Shown: one piece after another, positions 22,093 to 30,611 of the stretch | How the letters are laid out: the number at the start of each line of letters is the position of its first letter | Numbering within the stretch: the first letter of the stretch is position 1 | From: Streptomyces chartreusis | GTDB lineage: Bacteria > Actinomycetota > Actinomycetes > Streptomycetales > Streptomycetaceae | Direction: 5' to 3' | DNA length: 64,000 bases | NCBI RefSeq assembly: GCF_008704715.1 | Contig: NZ_CP023689.1 | Coordinates: forward strand, 4,154,001 to 4,218,000 | Position numbers and translations under genes: made by a program | The notes under the pieces: generated by a model | Seen by the model: the letters and a program-made list of their open reading frames with translations, nothing else | Told to the model about the DNA's origin: nothing | Database searches by the model: none

Positions 22093-24087
22093 TCACGCTC
22101 CCGTGGCGACGAGGACGGCGGCGACCGCGAGGACGACGGTGCCGGCGAGCAGCGCGCTCACATAGGTCTGCACATTGCCGGTCTGGGCGCGCCGTACGGC
22201 GATGCCGAGCCAGCGGGGTAGGGCGCCCGCGCCGCGTACGTAGGTGTCGACGACCTCGCGGTCGAGGAACCGGACGAGACTCGCGCCGGCCTGGACCGGG
22301 CGGACGAACAGCGCCTGGTAGACGGCGTCGAGGTGGAAGCCGACGGCCGCATGCCGGTGCAGGGGGCCGAGCAGCAGCCGCCCGGGGTCCGCCGGGTCCG
22401 GTGCGTAGGCCACTCCCCCGTACACGGGCGCGTGGCTGGCGATGGCCTCGGCCTCGACGAGTCCGGCGTCGCCCTCCGGGTGGGCGGCGACCGCGCCCAG
22501 CGCGAAGCGGGCAGCGACCGAGGTGGTGTGCCGCCAGGCCGCGTACGTGACGATGCCGCCGACGAGAGCCACGCCCGTGCCGAGGACGGAGGTGGTGAGG
22601 GTCGGGGTGAGGTCGCGGCCGTCGAACCAGTCGGGCAGCACGCGGTAGGCGAACGCGCCTACGGCGAGGGACGGCACGGCGAGCACCCACAGCACGACGG
22701 TCATCGTCAGCGGCTGCCTGCCGTGGCCGGGGGCCTCGGCACCGTGGCCGCGGAAGGCCAGCAGCCACAGGCGCATCGCGTACGCGGCGGTGAGCAGGGC
22801 CGTGACCAGGCCGGAGACGAGGACGAGCCAGCCCGTGGCGGCGGGAGCGTGCTCGGTGTGGCCGGTGACGACGTGCTCGGCGGCGCCGAGGACGGACTCC
22901 TTGGAGAAGAAGCCGCTGAACGGCGGGATCGCGGCGAGCGCGAGAAGCGCCACGGTCATCGTCCAGAAGGCGTCCGGGACGCGGTCGCGCAGGTGGCTCA
23001 TGCGGGACATGGCGGCCAGCGAGTTGGTGCCGGAGGCGTGGATGATCACGCCGGCGGCGAGGAACAGCAGCGCCTTGAAGGCGCCGTGCGACAGGAGGTG
23101 GAAGACGGCGGCACCGCGGTCGGCGACGGCGAGGGCGCCGGTCATGTACCCGAGCTGACCGATCGTCGAGTAGGCGAGGACGCGCTTGATGTCGTCCTGG
23201 GCGAGCGCGGCGAGACCGGAGCCGATCATCGTGACCGCGGCCATCGCGGCGAGGACGATCATCGCGGCCTGGGAGGCCTCGAACACCGGGAGGAGACGGG
23301 CGACGAAGTAGACACCGGCGGCGACCATCGTCGCGGCGTGGATCAGCGCGGAGACGGGCGTCGGGCCCGCCATCGCGTCGGGTAGCCAGGTGTGCAGCGG
23401 GAACTGCGCCGACTTGCCGGCCACGCCCGCGAGCAGCAGCAGGGCGACCAGGGTCGGGTTGTCGAGGCCGCCGTCCGCGACGGTGTCGAGGATCGTCGTG
23501 ATGCGGAAGGACCCGGCGTCGGTGGCCAGCGCGAACAGGCCGATGAGGAAGGGGACGTCACCGAGCTTGGTCACCAGGAAGGCCTTGATGGAGGCGGCGC
23601 GGGCCTCCGGGGTCTCCCAGTAGTGGCCGACCAGGAAGTACGAGCAGATGCCCATGATCTCCCAGCCGACCAGCAGCACCATCAGGTCGCCGGAGTAGAC
23701 GACGAGCAGCATCGCGGAGGTGAACAGGGAGACGAGGGCGGCGTAGGAGGGGTAGCGCGGGTCGTCGCGCAGGTAGCCGGTCGAGTAGATCTGCACGCAG
23801 GTGGCGACGACGCCGACGAGCACGGCGACCAGGGCGGCGAAGCCGTCGATGTGCAGGGCGAGTTCGATCGGCACCGAGCCGGTGGGCGTGAGTTCGGTGG
23901 CGGAGTTGATCGCCTGGCCGCCGCCCTGGCGCACGGCGACGACCGTGGCGAGCACGAGCGACGCGAGCGGCGGCAGGACGGCGAGGGGGCGGACGAAGCC
24001 GGGGGCCGTGCGGCCGAGGAGCAGGCCGGCCGCGGCGCCGAGGAAGGGAAGGAGGGGGACGAGTACGGCGAGGGTGGTCGTGGTCAC
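22093..24087 (-). CDS. nuoL: NADH-quinone oxidoreductase subunit L (second cluster)
   Basis: The 664-residue protein has the antiporter core (MGICSYFLVGHYWETPEARA, GKSAQFPLHTWLPDAMAGPT, DIKRVLAYSTIGQLGYMTGA) and the long C-terminal amphipathic helix region that braces the membrane arm. Start is GTG overlapping the nuoK stop. Length is normal for NuoL. Nothing in it looks degraded, so the second cluster is under selection. Confidence 0.93.
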   Translation of the reverse strand: MTTTTLAVLVPLLPFLGAAAGLLLGRTAPGFVRPLAVLPPLASLVLATVVAVRQGGGQAINSATELTPTGSVPIELALHIDGFAALVAVLVGVVATCVQIYSTGYLRDDPRYPSYAALVSLFTSAMLLVVYSGDLMVLLVGWEIMGICSYFLVGHYWETPEARAASIKAFLVTKLGDVPFLIGLFALATDAGSFRITTILDTVADGGLDNPTLVALLLLAGVAGKSAQFPLHTWLPDAMAGPTPVSALIHAATMVAAGVYFVARLLPVFEASQAAMIVLAAMAAVTMIGSGLAALAQDDIKRVLAYSTIGQLGYMTGALAVADRGAAVFHLLSHGAFKALLFLAAGVIIHASGTNSLAAMSRMSHLRDRVPDAFWTMTVALLALAAIPPFSGFFSKESVLGAAEHVVTGHTEHAPAATGWLVLVSGLVTALLTAAYAMRLWLLAFRGHGAEAPGHGRQPLTMTVVLWVLAVPSLAVGAFAYRVLPDWFDGRDLTPTLTTSVLGTGVALVGGIVTYAAWRHTTSVAARFALGAVAAHPEGDAGLVEAEAIASHAPVYGGVAYAPDPADPGRLLLGPLHRHAAVGFHLDAVYQALFVRPVQAGASLVRFLDREVVDTYVRGAGALPRWLGIAVRRAQTGNVQTYVSALLAGTVVLAVAAVLVATGA

Positions 24088-24473
24088 GCGGTGGCCTCAG
24101 CCTTCTCGGCCTGCCCGGCGGTGAGGGCGTCGTGGTCGGGGCCGTCGGGCTCGTGGCCTTCGGCGGTGTCGCGGAGCTTGTCGATGTCCGAGGTGCCGCG
24201 GTTGCGGTGGACGGCGAGCACGATCGCCAGGCCGATGCCGATCTCGGCGGCGGCGATGGTGATGGTGAACAGGGTCAGGGCCTGTCCGGAGTGCAGGGTC
24301 TCCTCGGCGGCTCGGCTGAGCCAGACGTCGAAGGCGACCAGGTTGAGGTTGACGGCGTTGAGCATCAGCTCGACCGACATCAGGACCAGGATCGCGTTGC
24401 GGCGGGCGAGGACGCCGTACAGGCCGGTGCAGAAGAGGAGGGCGGAGAGTACGGCGGGATAGGCGAGATGCAT
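24084..24473 (-). CDS. nuoK: NADH-quinone oxidoreductase subunit K (second cluster)
   Basis: The 129-residue product has three membrane helices with the conserved Glu in NAILVLMSVELMLNAVNLNL and the second in TITIAAAEIGIGLAIVLAV. The first 100 residues are a complete NuoK. A hydrophilic tail of about 30 residues (KLRDTAEGHEPDGPDHDAL) is longer than usual. ATG at 24473 overlaps the nuoJ stop. Confidence 0.93.
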   Translation of the reverse strand: MHLAYPAVLSALLFCTGLYGVLARRNAILVLMSVELMLNAVNLNLVAFDVWLSRAAEETLHSGQALTLFTITIAAAEIGIGLAIVLAVHRNRGTSDIDKLRDTAEGHEPDGPDHDALTAGQAEKAEATA

Positions 24474-25093
24474 CAGCGCGGCTCCTTCTCGCTCGGGGCA
24501 CCGGGCTCGGGGGCGGTCTCCTTCGCCTTGCGGGACAGGACGATCGCGCCGACCAGGGCGGCGAGGAGGAGGACGGAGAGGGCCTCGAAGGGGAGGACCC
24601 AGTTCTGGAAGAGGCTCTCGCCGGTGGTCCGGGTGGAGCCGGCGGCAGGGCCGTCGAGGTCGATCCAGGTCGTGCGGAAGGCGTCGACGACCACCCAGAT
24701 CAGGGTGGCCGCGGCGACGACGGCCACGGTGAGGGCGGCCCAGCGGTTGCCGGAGTCGGCGTCCGGGGAGCGGCCGATGGGGGCCCTGGTGAGCATCAGA
24801 CCGAACAGAAGGAGGACGACGACCGAACCGACGTAGATGAGGACCTGCACCCAGGCGATGAACTCGGCGGTGAGCAGGAGGTACTCCACGGCGAGGCCGC
24901 CGAGGGCGACGACCAGCCACAGGGCGGCGTGCACCAGTTGCCGGGTGGTGACGGTGACCAGGGCGGCGCCGAAGGTGACCAGGCCGACGAGGAGGAAGGT
25001 GATCTCGACGCCGGTCGGCGAGAGGAAGCCGTGTGCCTCGGCGGCGGTGGTGGTCGAGGCGTGGGCCGTCGCGGCGGCTGCGGCAAGGCTCAC
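24473..25093 (-). CDS. nuoJ: NADH-quinone oxidoreductase subunit J (second cluster)
   Basis: The 206-residue membrane subunit has the family stretch VHAALWLVVALGGLAVEYLL, EFIAWVQVLIYVGSVVVLLL and the C-terminal helix ALSVLLLAALVGAIVLSRKA. GTG at 25093 overlaps the nuoI stop (GTGA). The long upstream frame is a shadow of nuoI. Confidence 0.92.
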   Translation of the reverse strand: MSLAAAAATAHASTTTAAEAHGFLSPTGVEITFLLVGLVTFGAALVTVTTRQLVHAALWLVVALGGLAVEYLLLTAEFIAWVQVLIYVGSVVVLLLFGLMLTRAPIGRSPDADSGNRWAALTVAVVAAATLIWVVVDAFRTTWIDLDGPAAGSTRTTGESLFQNWVLPFEALSVLLLAALVGAIVLSRKAKETAPEPGAPSEKEPR

Positions 25094-25641
25094 GACTCTC
25101 CCTCCTGCGGTTCCGCCTGGGCGGCCGCCAGCTTCTCGGCGGTCTTGCGGGCGGCGGCGATCTCCTTGGGCTCCTCGGCGGCGGGGTCCAGGGCGGGCGG
25201 GGCCGGGACGGTCCACATCCACTCGCGGAGCTTGTCGCGCTCGTGGGTGAGTTCGCGGATGTCGGTCTCGGCGTACTCGAACTCCGGGGACCAGAACAGG
25301 GCGTCGAAAGGACAGACCTCGATGCAGATACCGCAGTACATGCACAGGGAGAAGTCGATGGCGAAGCGGTCCAGGACGTTGCGGCTGCGCTCGCGGCCAC
25401 CCGGAGCGGCGGCCGGGACGGTCTCCTTGTGGGAGTCGATGTAGATGCACCAGTCCGGGCACTCGCGGGCGCACAGCATGCAGACCGTGCAGTTCTCCTC
25501 GAACAGGCCGATCACGCCGCGCGTGCGGGGCGGGAGGTCGGGCTGAGTGTCCGGGTACTGAGCGGTGACGGACTTCTTCGTCATCGTGCGCAGGGTGACG
25601 GCCAGGCCTTTGGCGAGCCCAGAGCCGGGAATGGGGGCCAT
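25090..25641 (-). CDS. nuoI: NADH-quinone oxidoreductase subunit I (second cluster)
   Basis: The 183-residue ferredoxin-like subunit has both 4Fe-4S motifs intact: CTVCMLCARECP and CMYCGICIEVCP. It links the peripheral arm to the quinone site. ATG at 25641 starts 2 bp after the nuoH stop (TAA). The C-terminal 45 residues are Ala/Glu-rich and extend beyond the usual end. Intact clusters argue for a working electron path in this partial complex. Confidence 0.94.
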   Translation of the reverse strand: MAPIPGSGLAKGLAVTLRTMTKKSVTAQYPDTQPDLPPRTRGVIGLFEENCTVCMLCARECPDWCIYIDSHKETVPAAAPGGRERSRNVLDRFAIDFSLCMYCGICIEVCPFDALFWSPEFEYAETDIRELTHERDKLREWMWTVPAPPALDPAAEEPKEIAAARKTAEKLAAAQAEPQEGES

Positions 25642-25643
25642 GG

Positions 25644-26612
25644 TTACCGGATCACCACCTTGACGACGCCGGTGAGGGCGATCTGGGCGAGGGAGAGGGG
25701 GACCAGGAGGGTCCAGGAGAGCTTCTGGAGCTGGTCCTCGCGCAGTCGGGGGTAGGTGACGCGGAGCCAGATCACGATGAAGGCGAGGACGGCCGTCTTC
25801 AGCAGGGTCCACACCCAGCCGAGCCCGTCGGCGCCCCAGGGGCCGTGCCAGCCGCCCAGGAAGAGGACGGTGGTCAGGCCGCACAGGACGACGATTCCGG
25901 CGTACTCGGCGAGGAGGAAGAGGGCGAAGCGCAGGCCCGTGTACTCGGTGTAGGCGCCGAAGATGATCTCCGAGTCGGCGACCGGCATGTCGAAGGGCGG
26001 GCGCTGGAGCTCGGCGAGGCCGGCGACGAAGAAGACGATCGCGCCGACGATCTGCCAGGGCAGCCACCACCACTCGAAGGCGTCGAGGATGCCGGGGAGG
26101 GAGACGGTGCCGGCGGCCATCGCCACGGAGGCGGCGGTGAGCAGCATCGGGAGTTCGTAGGCGAGGAGCTGGGCTGCGGTGCGCAGGCCGCCCAGGAGGG
26201 AGAACTTGTTGGCGGAGGCCCATCCGGCCATCAGCGAGCCGAGGACTCCGATGCCCATCACTGCGAGGACGAAGAAGATGCCCGCGTCGATGACCTCGCC
26301 GACCGCGCCCTCGCTCGGGCCGATGGGGATGGCGAGGAGGACGAGTAGATAGGGGAGCAGCGCCACGGCGGGCGCGAGCTGGAAGATACGGCGGTCCGCG
26401 CCGGCCGGGACCACGTCCTCCTTCTGCGCGAACTTCACGCCGTCGGCGACGAGCTGGGCCCAGCCGTGGAAGCCACCGGCGTACATCGGGCCCAGGCGGC
26501 CCTGCATGTGGGCCATCACCTTGTGCTCGGTCTGACCGATGATCAGCGGGAACGTGAGGAAGACGACGAACACGATCAGGAGTCGCAGGGTGACGTCGAG
26601 CGCGTCGTTCAC
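25644..26612 (-). CDS. nuoH: NADH-quinone oxidoreductase subunit H (second cluster)
   Basis: The 322-residue subunit has the signatures GRLGPMYAGGFHGWAQLVAD, ELPMLLTAASVAMAAG, and AELQRPPFDMPVADSEIIFG with the ERPPFD-type quinone-channel motif. GTG at 26612 overlaps the nuoC stop directly. In a full operon nuoD, E, F and G would lie between C and H; here nothing is between them. Confidence 0.94.
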   Translation of the reverse strand: MNDALDVTLRLLIVFVVFLTFPLIIGQTEHKVMAHMQGRLGPMYAGGFHGWAQLVADGVKFAQKEDVVPAGADRRIFQLAPAVALLPYLLVLLAIPIGPSEGAVGEVIDAGIFFVLAVMGIGVLGSLMAGWASANKFSLLGGLRTAAQLLAYELPMLLTAASVAMAAGTVSLPGILDAFEWWWLPWQIVGAIVFFVAGLAELQRPPFDMPVADSEIIFGAYTEYTGLRFALFLLAEYAGIVVLCGLTTVLFLGGWHGPWGADGLGWVWTLLKTAVLAFIVIWLRVTYPRLREDQLQKLSWTLLVPLSLAQIALTGVVKVVIR

Positions 26613-27856
26613 TGCGGGCCTCCTGCGGAGTCGTTGCGGTCTGCGGAGTCGTTGCTGTCCGCCGGGTCCGATTCCGGATCAGGCTCGGACTCCGGCTGCG
26701 ATCGCGGCTCAGGCTCGGATTCGGAGTCGGATTCGGACTCGGACGGGCGCTCGCGCTCAGGCTCGTCGAAGGCCGGCCGCGCGTGGTGCCACGGGGCGTC
26801 CGAGCTGCGGGACGTCTTGGGGGTCGCCGTCTCGGAGGCGGCCGTATCGGGCGCCGAGTCGGCTGCGGCAGGGGCGCCGGATTCGGCCGGTTCGGGCGCC
26901 GACCTGTCGGGAGCGGTCGTTTCAGGTGCCGCCTCCGGCGCGCTCCTCTGGCTCGCCGACCCCTGCGAGGCGCTGCGCGAGCGACGAGGGCCGGACGGGG
27001 CAGCGGTGCCCTCGGGCGCTCCGGCGGCCGGTGCCGTCTGGCTCGCCGGCCCCTCGGCCGCCGTACGGGCAGGACGCGCGGGCGCAGATGCCGGCGCCGA
27101 ACCCTCCGCCGCCCCGGCCTCCGGCGCCGCCTGACTCGCCGAACCCTCCGCCGACGTACGGGCACGACGCACCGGTCGTTCGCCCGCTGCCCGCGCCGGG
27201 CGCTCCCCAGCCGCGCGGGCCGGCCGCTCCCCCGCGGCTCCCGCAGCGCGGCCCGCGCCTCGGGCCGGGCGGGCCGGGGCAGGGGGGAGTTGGCCCTTCA
27301 GGGGGCCCCATTCGTTCGGGTCGGGGACGCCCGGTGGGAGCATCTGGCGGCGCTTGGGGCCGCCGTGTTCGGACTCGCCGGGTTCCTTGGCGCCGGGCCA
27401 GGCCTTGGCGACGCGGGCGGCGAGGACGAAGTCCTTGCGGAGGGGGTGGCCCTCGAAGTTCTCGGGGAGGAGCAGGTGGTCCAGGGCCGGGTGGTCGGTG
27501 AAGTCCACGCCGAACATCTCGTGCGTCTCGCGCTCGTGCCAGCCCGCGCCCGCGTACACGCCCACCGCCGAGGGCAGTGTCGGCGCCTCGTGCGGAACGG
27601 TCGTGCGGACCAGCAGGCGCCGTACCGGTGACAGGGCCGCGACATGGGCGGCGACGCGGAAACCGGTGCCGGGTTCGTCGACGGCGCTCAGCCAGTCGAA
27701 ATACGTGCAGCCCAGCCCGTCGCGGGCCGCCTCCAGTGCGGCGAGCCAGGAGGCCGGGGGTACGTCGACCGTCAGGACCTCGTACGACTCCTCGGCCGTG
27801 GCCTCGGGGCCGAAGAGGTCCTCGACGGGGGCGGGCAGCCAGCCGGTCGTCGTCAT
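26609..27856 (-). CDS. nuoC: NADH-quinone oxidoreductase subunit C with long disordered tail (second cluster)
   Basis: Residues 1-150 form a complete NuoC (30 kDa) domain, with GWHERETHEMFGVDFTDHPA and LLLPENFEGHPLRKDF. From about residue 190 to 415 the protein is low-complexity: Ala/Arg/Gly repeats (GERPARAAGERPARAAGERP), Ala/Pro/Ser stretches and an acidic Ser/Glu/Asp end (ESESDSESEPEPR). Such a tail more than doubles the usual length and is not part of any known NuoC fold. The stop joins nuoH by a 4-bp overlap and the start joins nuoB. No NuoD domain is fused. Confidence 0.9.
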   Translation of the reverse strand: MTTTGWLPAPVEDLFGPEATAEESYEVLTVDVPPASWLAALEAARDGLGCTYFDWLSAVDEPGTGFRVAAHVAALSPVRRLLVRTTVPHEAPTLPSAVGVYAGAGWHERETHEMFGVDFTDHPALDHLLLPENFEGHPLRKDFVLAARVAKAWPGAKEPGESEHGGPKRRQMLPPGVPDPNEWGPLKGQLPPAPARPARGAGRAAGAAGERPARAAGERPARAAGERPVRRARTSAEGSASQAAPEAGAAEGSAPASAPARPARTAAEGPASQTAPAAGAPEGTAAPSGPRRSRSASQGSASQRSAPEAAPETTAPDRSAPEPAESGAPAAADSAPDTAASETATPKTSRSSDAPWHHARPAFDEPERERPSESESDSESEPEPRSQPESEPDPESDPADSNDSADRNDSAGGPQ

Positions 27857-28566
27857 CGGGCGGCCTCCCCCGCGCCGGAGGCGTCAGTACCGGAAGCACC
27901 ACTACCGGAAGCACCAGTACCGGAGGTACCGGCACCGTCGGCACCCGGTACCTGCGGACCGCGCACCAACCCGCTCTGCAGCGCCGCCGCCGACGGTCGC
28001 GCCGAGCCGTGGCCGTACCGCTCCCCCAGCGACTCGCGCGCGATCTTCTCCTGGAGCTTCAGGATCCCCTGGAGCAGCGCCTCGGGGCGCGGCGGGCAGC
28101 CGGGGACGTAGACGTCGACGGGGATGATCTGGTCGACGCCCTTGGTGACGGAGTAGGAGTCCCAGTACGGGCCTCCGCAGTTCGAGCAGGCCCCGAAGGA
28201 GATGACGTACTTCGGCTCGGGCATCTGCTCGTACAGGCGCTTGACGGCCGGCGCCATCTTGTCCGTCACCGTGCCGGAGACGACCATCAGGTCGGCTTGG
28301 CGCGGGCCCGGCGCGAAGGGGATCACGCCGAGGCGGATGAAGTCGTGGCGGGCCATCGAGGCGGCGATGAACTCGATCGCGCAGCAGGCGAGGCCGAAGT
28401 TGAAGACCCAGAGGGAGTAGCGGCGTCCCCAGTTGAGGATCACCTTCATCGGCTCGGGCGCGAGGCGGGCCAGCGCGCCCAGTCGCTTCGGCTCCGGGAG
28501 CAGTACGGGCTCGGACGAGTTCGTTGCCGCGCGCTCCGGCGAATTCACTTCTGGCGTCACGTCCAT
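27853..28566 (-). CDS. nuoB: NADH-quinone oxidoreductase subunit B (second cluster)
   Basis: The 237-residue subunit has the four Cys ligands of cluster N2: the CC pair in GLACCAIEFIA, the Cys in SFGACSNCGGPYWD and the last in VPGCPPRPEALLQG. The C-terminal 35 residues form a Gly/Ser/Ala run (GTSGTGASGSGASGTDASG) not seen in standard NuoB. ATG at 28566 overlaps nuoA by 10 bp. Confidence 0.94.
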   Translation of the reverse strand: MDVTPEVNSPERAATNSSEPVLLPEPKRLGALARLAPEPMKVILNWGRRYSLWVFNFGLACCAIEFIAASMARHDFIRLGVIPFAPGPRQADLMVVSGTVTDKMAPAVKRLYEQMPEPKYVISFGACSNCGGPYWDSYSVTKGVDQIIPVDVYVPGCPPRPEALLQGILKLQEKIARESLGERYGHGSARPSAAALQSGLVRGPQVPGADGAGTSGTGASGSGASGTDASGAGEAAR

Positions 28567-28979
28567 GCCAGGACGCCCTTCTTGTATGCGTACAGCAGGC
28601 CCACGGCGAGGAAGCCGAGGAAGACGAACATCTCGACGAGGGTGGTCGCGCCGTAGCCCGGGTCGGCGAAGACCGTCGCCCAGGGGAACAGGAAGATCGA
28701 GTCGATGGCGAAGATCACGTACAGGAAGGCGTAGACGTAGTAGCGGACCTGGGTGTGTGCCCAGCCCTCGCCGACGGGGTCGACGCCGCACTCGTACGTC
28801 ATGAGCTTCTCGGGTGTGGGGACCACGGGGCGCAGCAGGCGGCCCGCCCCGAACGCGACGGCGACGAACAGCACGCCGATGACGGCGAGCAGCCCGACCA
28901 CCGAGTAGGACTGGAAGTAGTCCGCCGAGACGACGACGTTGTGCGCATCCGCCGCGACGACGACGGTCTGATCCGACAC
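28557..28979 (-). CDS. nuoA: NADH-quinone oxidoreductase subunit A (second cluster), first gene
   Basis: The 140-residue subunit has three helices and the loop signature LMTYECGVDPVGEGWAHTQV with FFYVIFAIDSIFLFPW-type continuation (YVIFAIDSIFLFPWATVF). GTG at 28979 with GAGGGG ahead starts VSDQTVVV. It heads a ten-gene leftward operon. The divergent 300-bp gap to the sensor kinase (28980-29281) must contain both promoters; no clear consensus boxes were found there. Confidence 0.93.
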   Translation of the reverse strand: MSDQTVVVAADAHNVVVSADYFQSYSVVGLLAVIGVLFVAVAFGAGRLLRPVVPTPEKLMTYECGVDPVGEGWAHTQVRYYVYAFLYVIFAIDSIFLFPWATVFADPGYGATTLVEMFVFLGFLAVGLLYAYKKGVLAWT

Positions 28980-29281
28980 GTCCGCCCCTCGCTCCCTGAC
29001 CTCGTGACCGATGCCCCAGGAACGGGCCCTGGGACCAGTGTCCTGCGATATGTGATCTCGTGAACACCACTGTTCGACGATCTGTACGCACGGGAGTCTA
29101 GGCCCTGCTAAAGAGACCGTAAGCAGCCCGTCACGCCTTGAGATCTCGTCGAGACGCGCGACGCGACACCGCGCGGTTGGCGACCGCTGCACGCGATCGG
29201 GCCCGGGGTGGGGTTTTCCCCCGGGGATCGCGGCGGTCCGCTCCATGGCGCGGCGGCCCGGCGCGCGGCACGCTAGCCCAT

Positions 29282-30490
29282 ATGACCGAACGCCCCAGCC
29301 CTGTCAGGGACGCCTCCCGGCGGCCCGAACGCGAGCAGCAGCCGCTGCCGCCGGCCCGTTTCGCCTACGACCGGCAGACCTGGAAGGAGATCGCGCACCT
29401 CCTGGCGAACCTTCCGCTGGCCCTGCTCGGCTTCACCTATGTCGCGGTGGTGCTGTTCACCGGCGCCATGCTGACGCTGACGGTGATCGGCTTCCCGCTG
29501 CTCGCGGCGGGCCTGGTGGGTGCCCGGCAGCTGGGCAAGATGGAACGCGCACGCGCGCGTGCGCTGCTGAACGTCGACGTGGCCGAGCCGAGTCCGCTGC
29601 CGTTGCGCGGCGGCCGGGACGGCTTCTTCCCGCAGCTGTGGCAGGCACTGAAGGACCCGGTCGGCTGGCGCACGATCCTGTACGACTTCATCCGCCTGCC
29701 CTGGGGCATCCTCACCTTCGTCATCGCGCTGACCTCGCTGTTCGTGCTGTGGCCGGTGCTGCCGTTCATCGCGCGGGGCCTGACGAACGCGGACCGCGCG
29801 ATGGTGCGCGGCCTGCTGTCGCCCTCCGACGAGCTGGAGCGCCGGATCGCCGAGCTGGAGTCGGACCGGGGGGTCGTCGTGGACACGGCGGCCGCCGATC
29901 TGCGGCGCATCGAGCGCGATCTGCACGACGGCGCGCAGGCCCGGCTGGTGAACCTCGCCATGGGGCTGGGCCTGGCCAAGGAGAAACTTCTGGAGGACCC
30001 CGACACCGCGGCCTCGATGGTCGAGGAGGCGCACGGCGAGGTGAAGCTCGCGCTCCAGGAGCTGCGCGACCTGGCCCGCGGCATCCATCCGGCCGTCCTG
30101 ACCGACCGCGGTCTGGACGCCGCCCTGTCGGCTGTGTCCTCGCGCTGCACGGTGCCGGTGAAGGTGACCGTCGACCTGCTCGCCAGACCGGTCGCCGCCA
30201 TTGAGGGCATCGCCTATTTCACGGTCTCCGAGCTGCTTCAGAACGTCAGCAAGCACAGTGCGGCGAAGTCGGCGTCGGTCGACGTGTGGCGGTCGGACGA
30301 CCGGCTGCTCATCCAGGTGCGGGACGACGGCCGCGGCGGGGCGAGCATGGACGGCGGTACCGGTATGCGCGGGCTGGCCGACCGGCTCAACGCGGTGGAC
30401 GGACTGTTCGTGATCGACTCGCCGCACGGCGGTCCCACGACCGTGACGGCCGAGCTGCCCTGGCGGGACCGCACCCCCGGGCAGGGGTAG
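29282..30490 (+). CDS. Sensor histidine kinase (HisKA_3 type), copy 1
   Basis: The 402-residue kinase has an N-terminal sensor region with four membrane segments (LLANLPLALLGFTYVAVVLF, WGILTFVIALTSLFVLWP), then the HisKA_3 box ERDLHDGAQARLVNLAMGLG with phospho-acceptor His215, and the HATPase domain (LLQNVSKHS N-box; DDGRGG; TGMRGLADRL). It pairs with NarL/LuxR response regulators. The next gene is a paralogue; the regulator lies after that. The sensor fold is of the 'putative sensor' type with no clear ligand site. Confidence 0.9.
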   Translation: MTERPSPVRDASRRPEREQQPLPPARFAYDRQTWKEIAHLLANLPLALLGFTYVAVVLFTGAMLTLTVIGFPLLAAGLVGARQLGKMERARARALLNVDVAEPSPLPLRGGRDGFFPQLWQALKDPVGWRTILYDFIRLPWGILTFVIALTSLFVLWPVLPFIARGLTNADRAMVRGLLSPSDELERRIAELESDRGVVVDTAAADLRRIERDLHDGAQARLVNLAMGLGLAKEKLLEDPDTAASMVEEAHGEVKLALQELRDLARGIHPAVLTDRGLDAALSAVSSRCTVPVKVTVDLLARPVAAIEGIAYFTVSELLQNVSKHSAAKSASVDVWRSDDRLLIQVRDDGRGGASMDGGTGMRGLADRLNAVDGLFVIDSPHGGPTTVTAELPWRDRTPGQG

Positions 30491-30611
30491 GGAAAACCCC
30501 CCGTTCAAGACGCCGACGGCCTCCATGTCGCGAGGACCTGCGGCCTAGGAAGGTGGAGGTACGACGGCACAGCCCCGCGGGGGCTACGGGACGAGGAGAA
30601 CGGACGAGCCG

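Noticed and set aside
26609..26612. Hidden nuoD-nuoG remnants between nuoC and nuoH
   Set aside because: The two genes overlap by 4 bp, leaving no room, and the NuoC tail has no NuoD-like motif.
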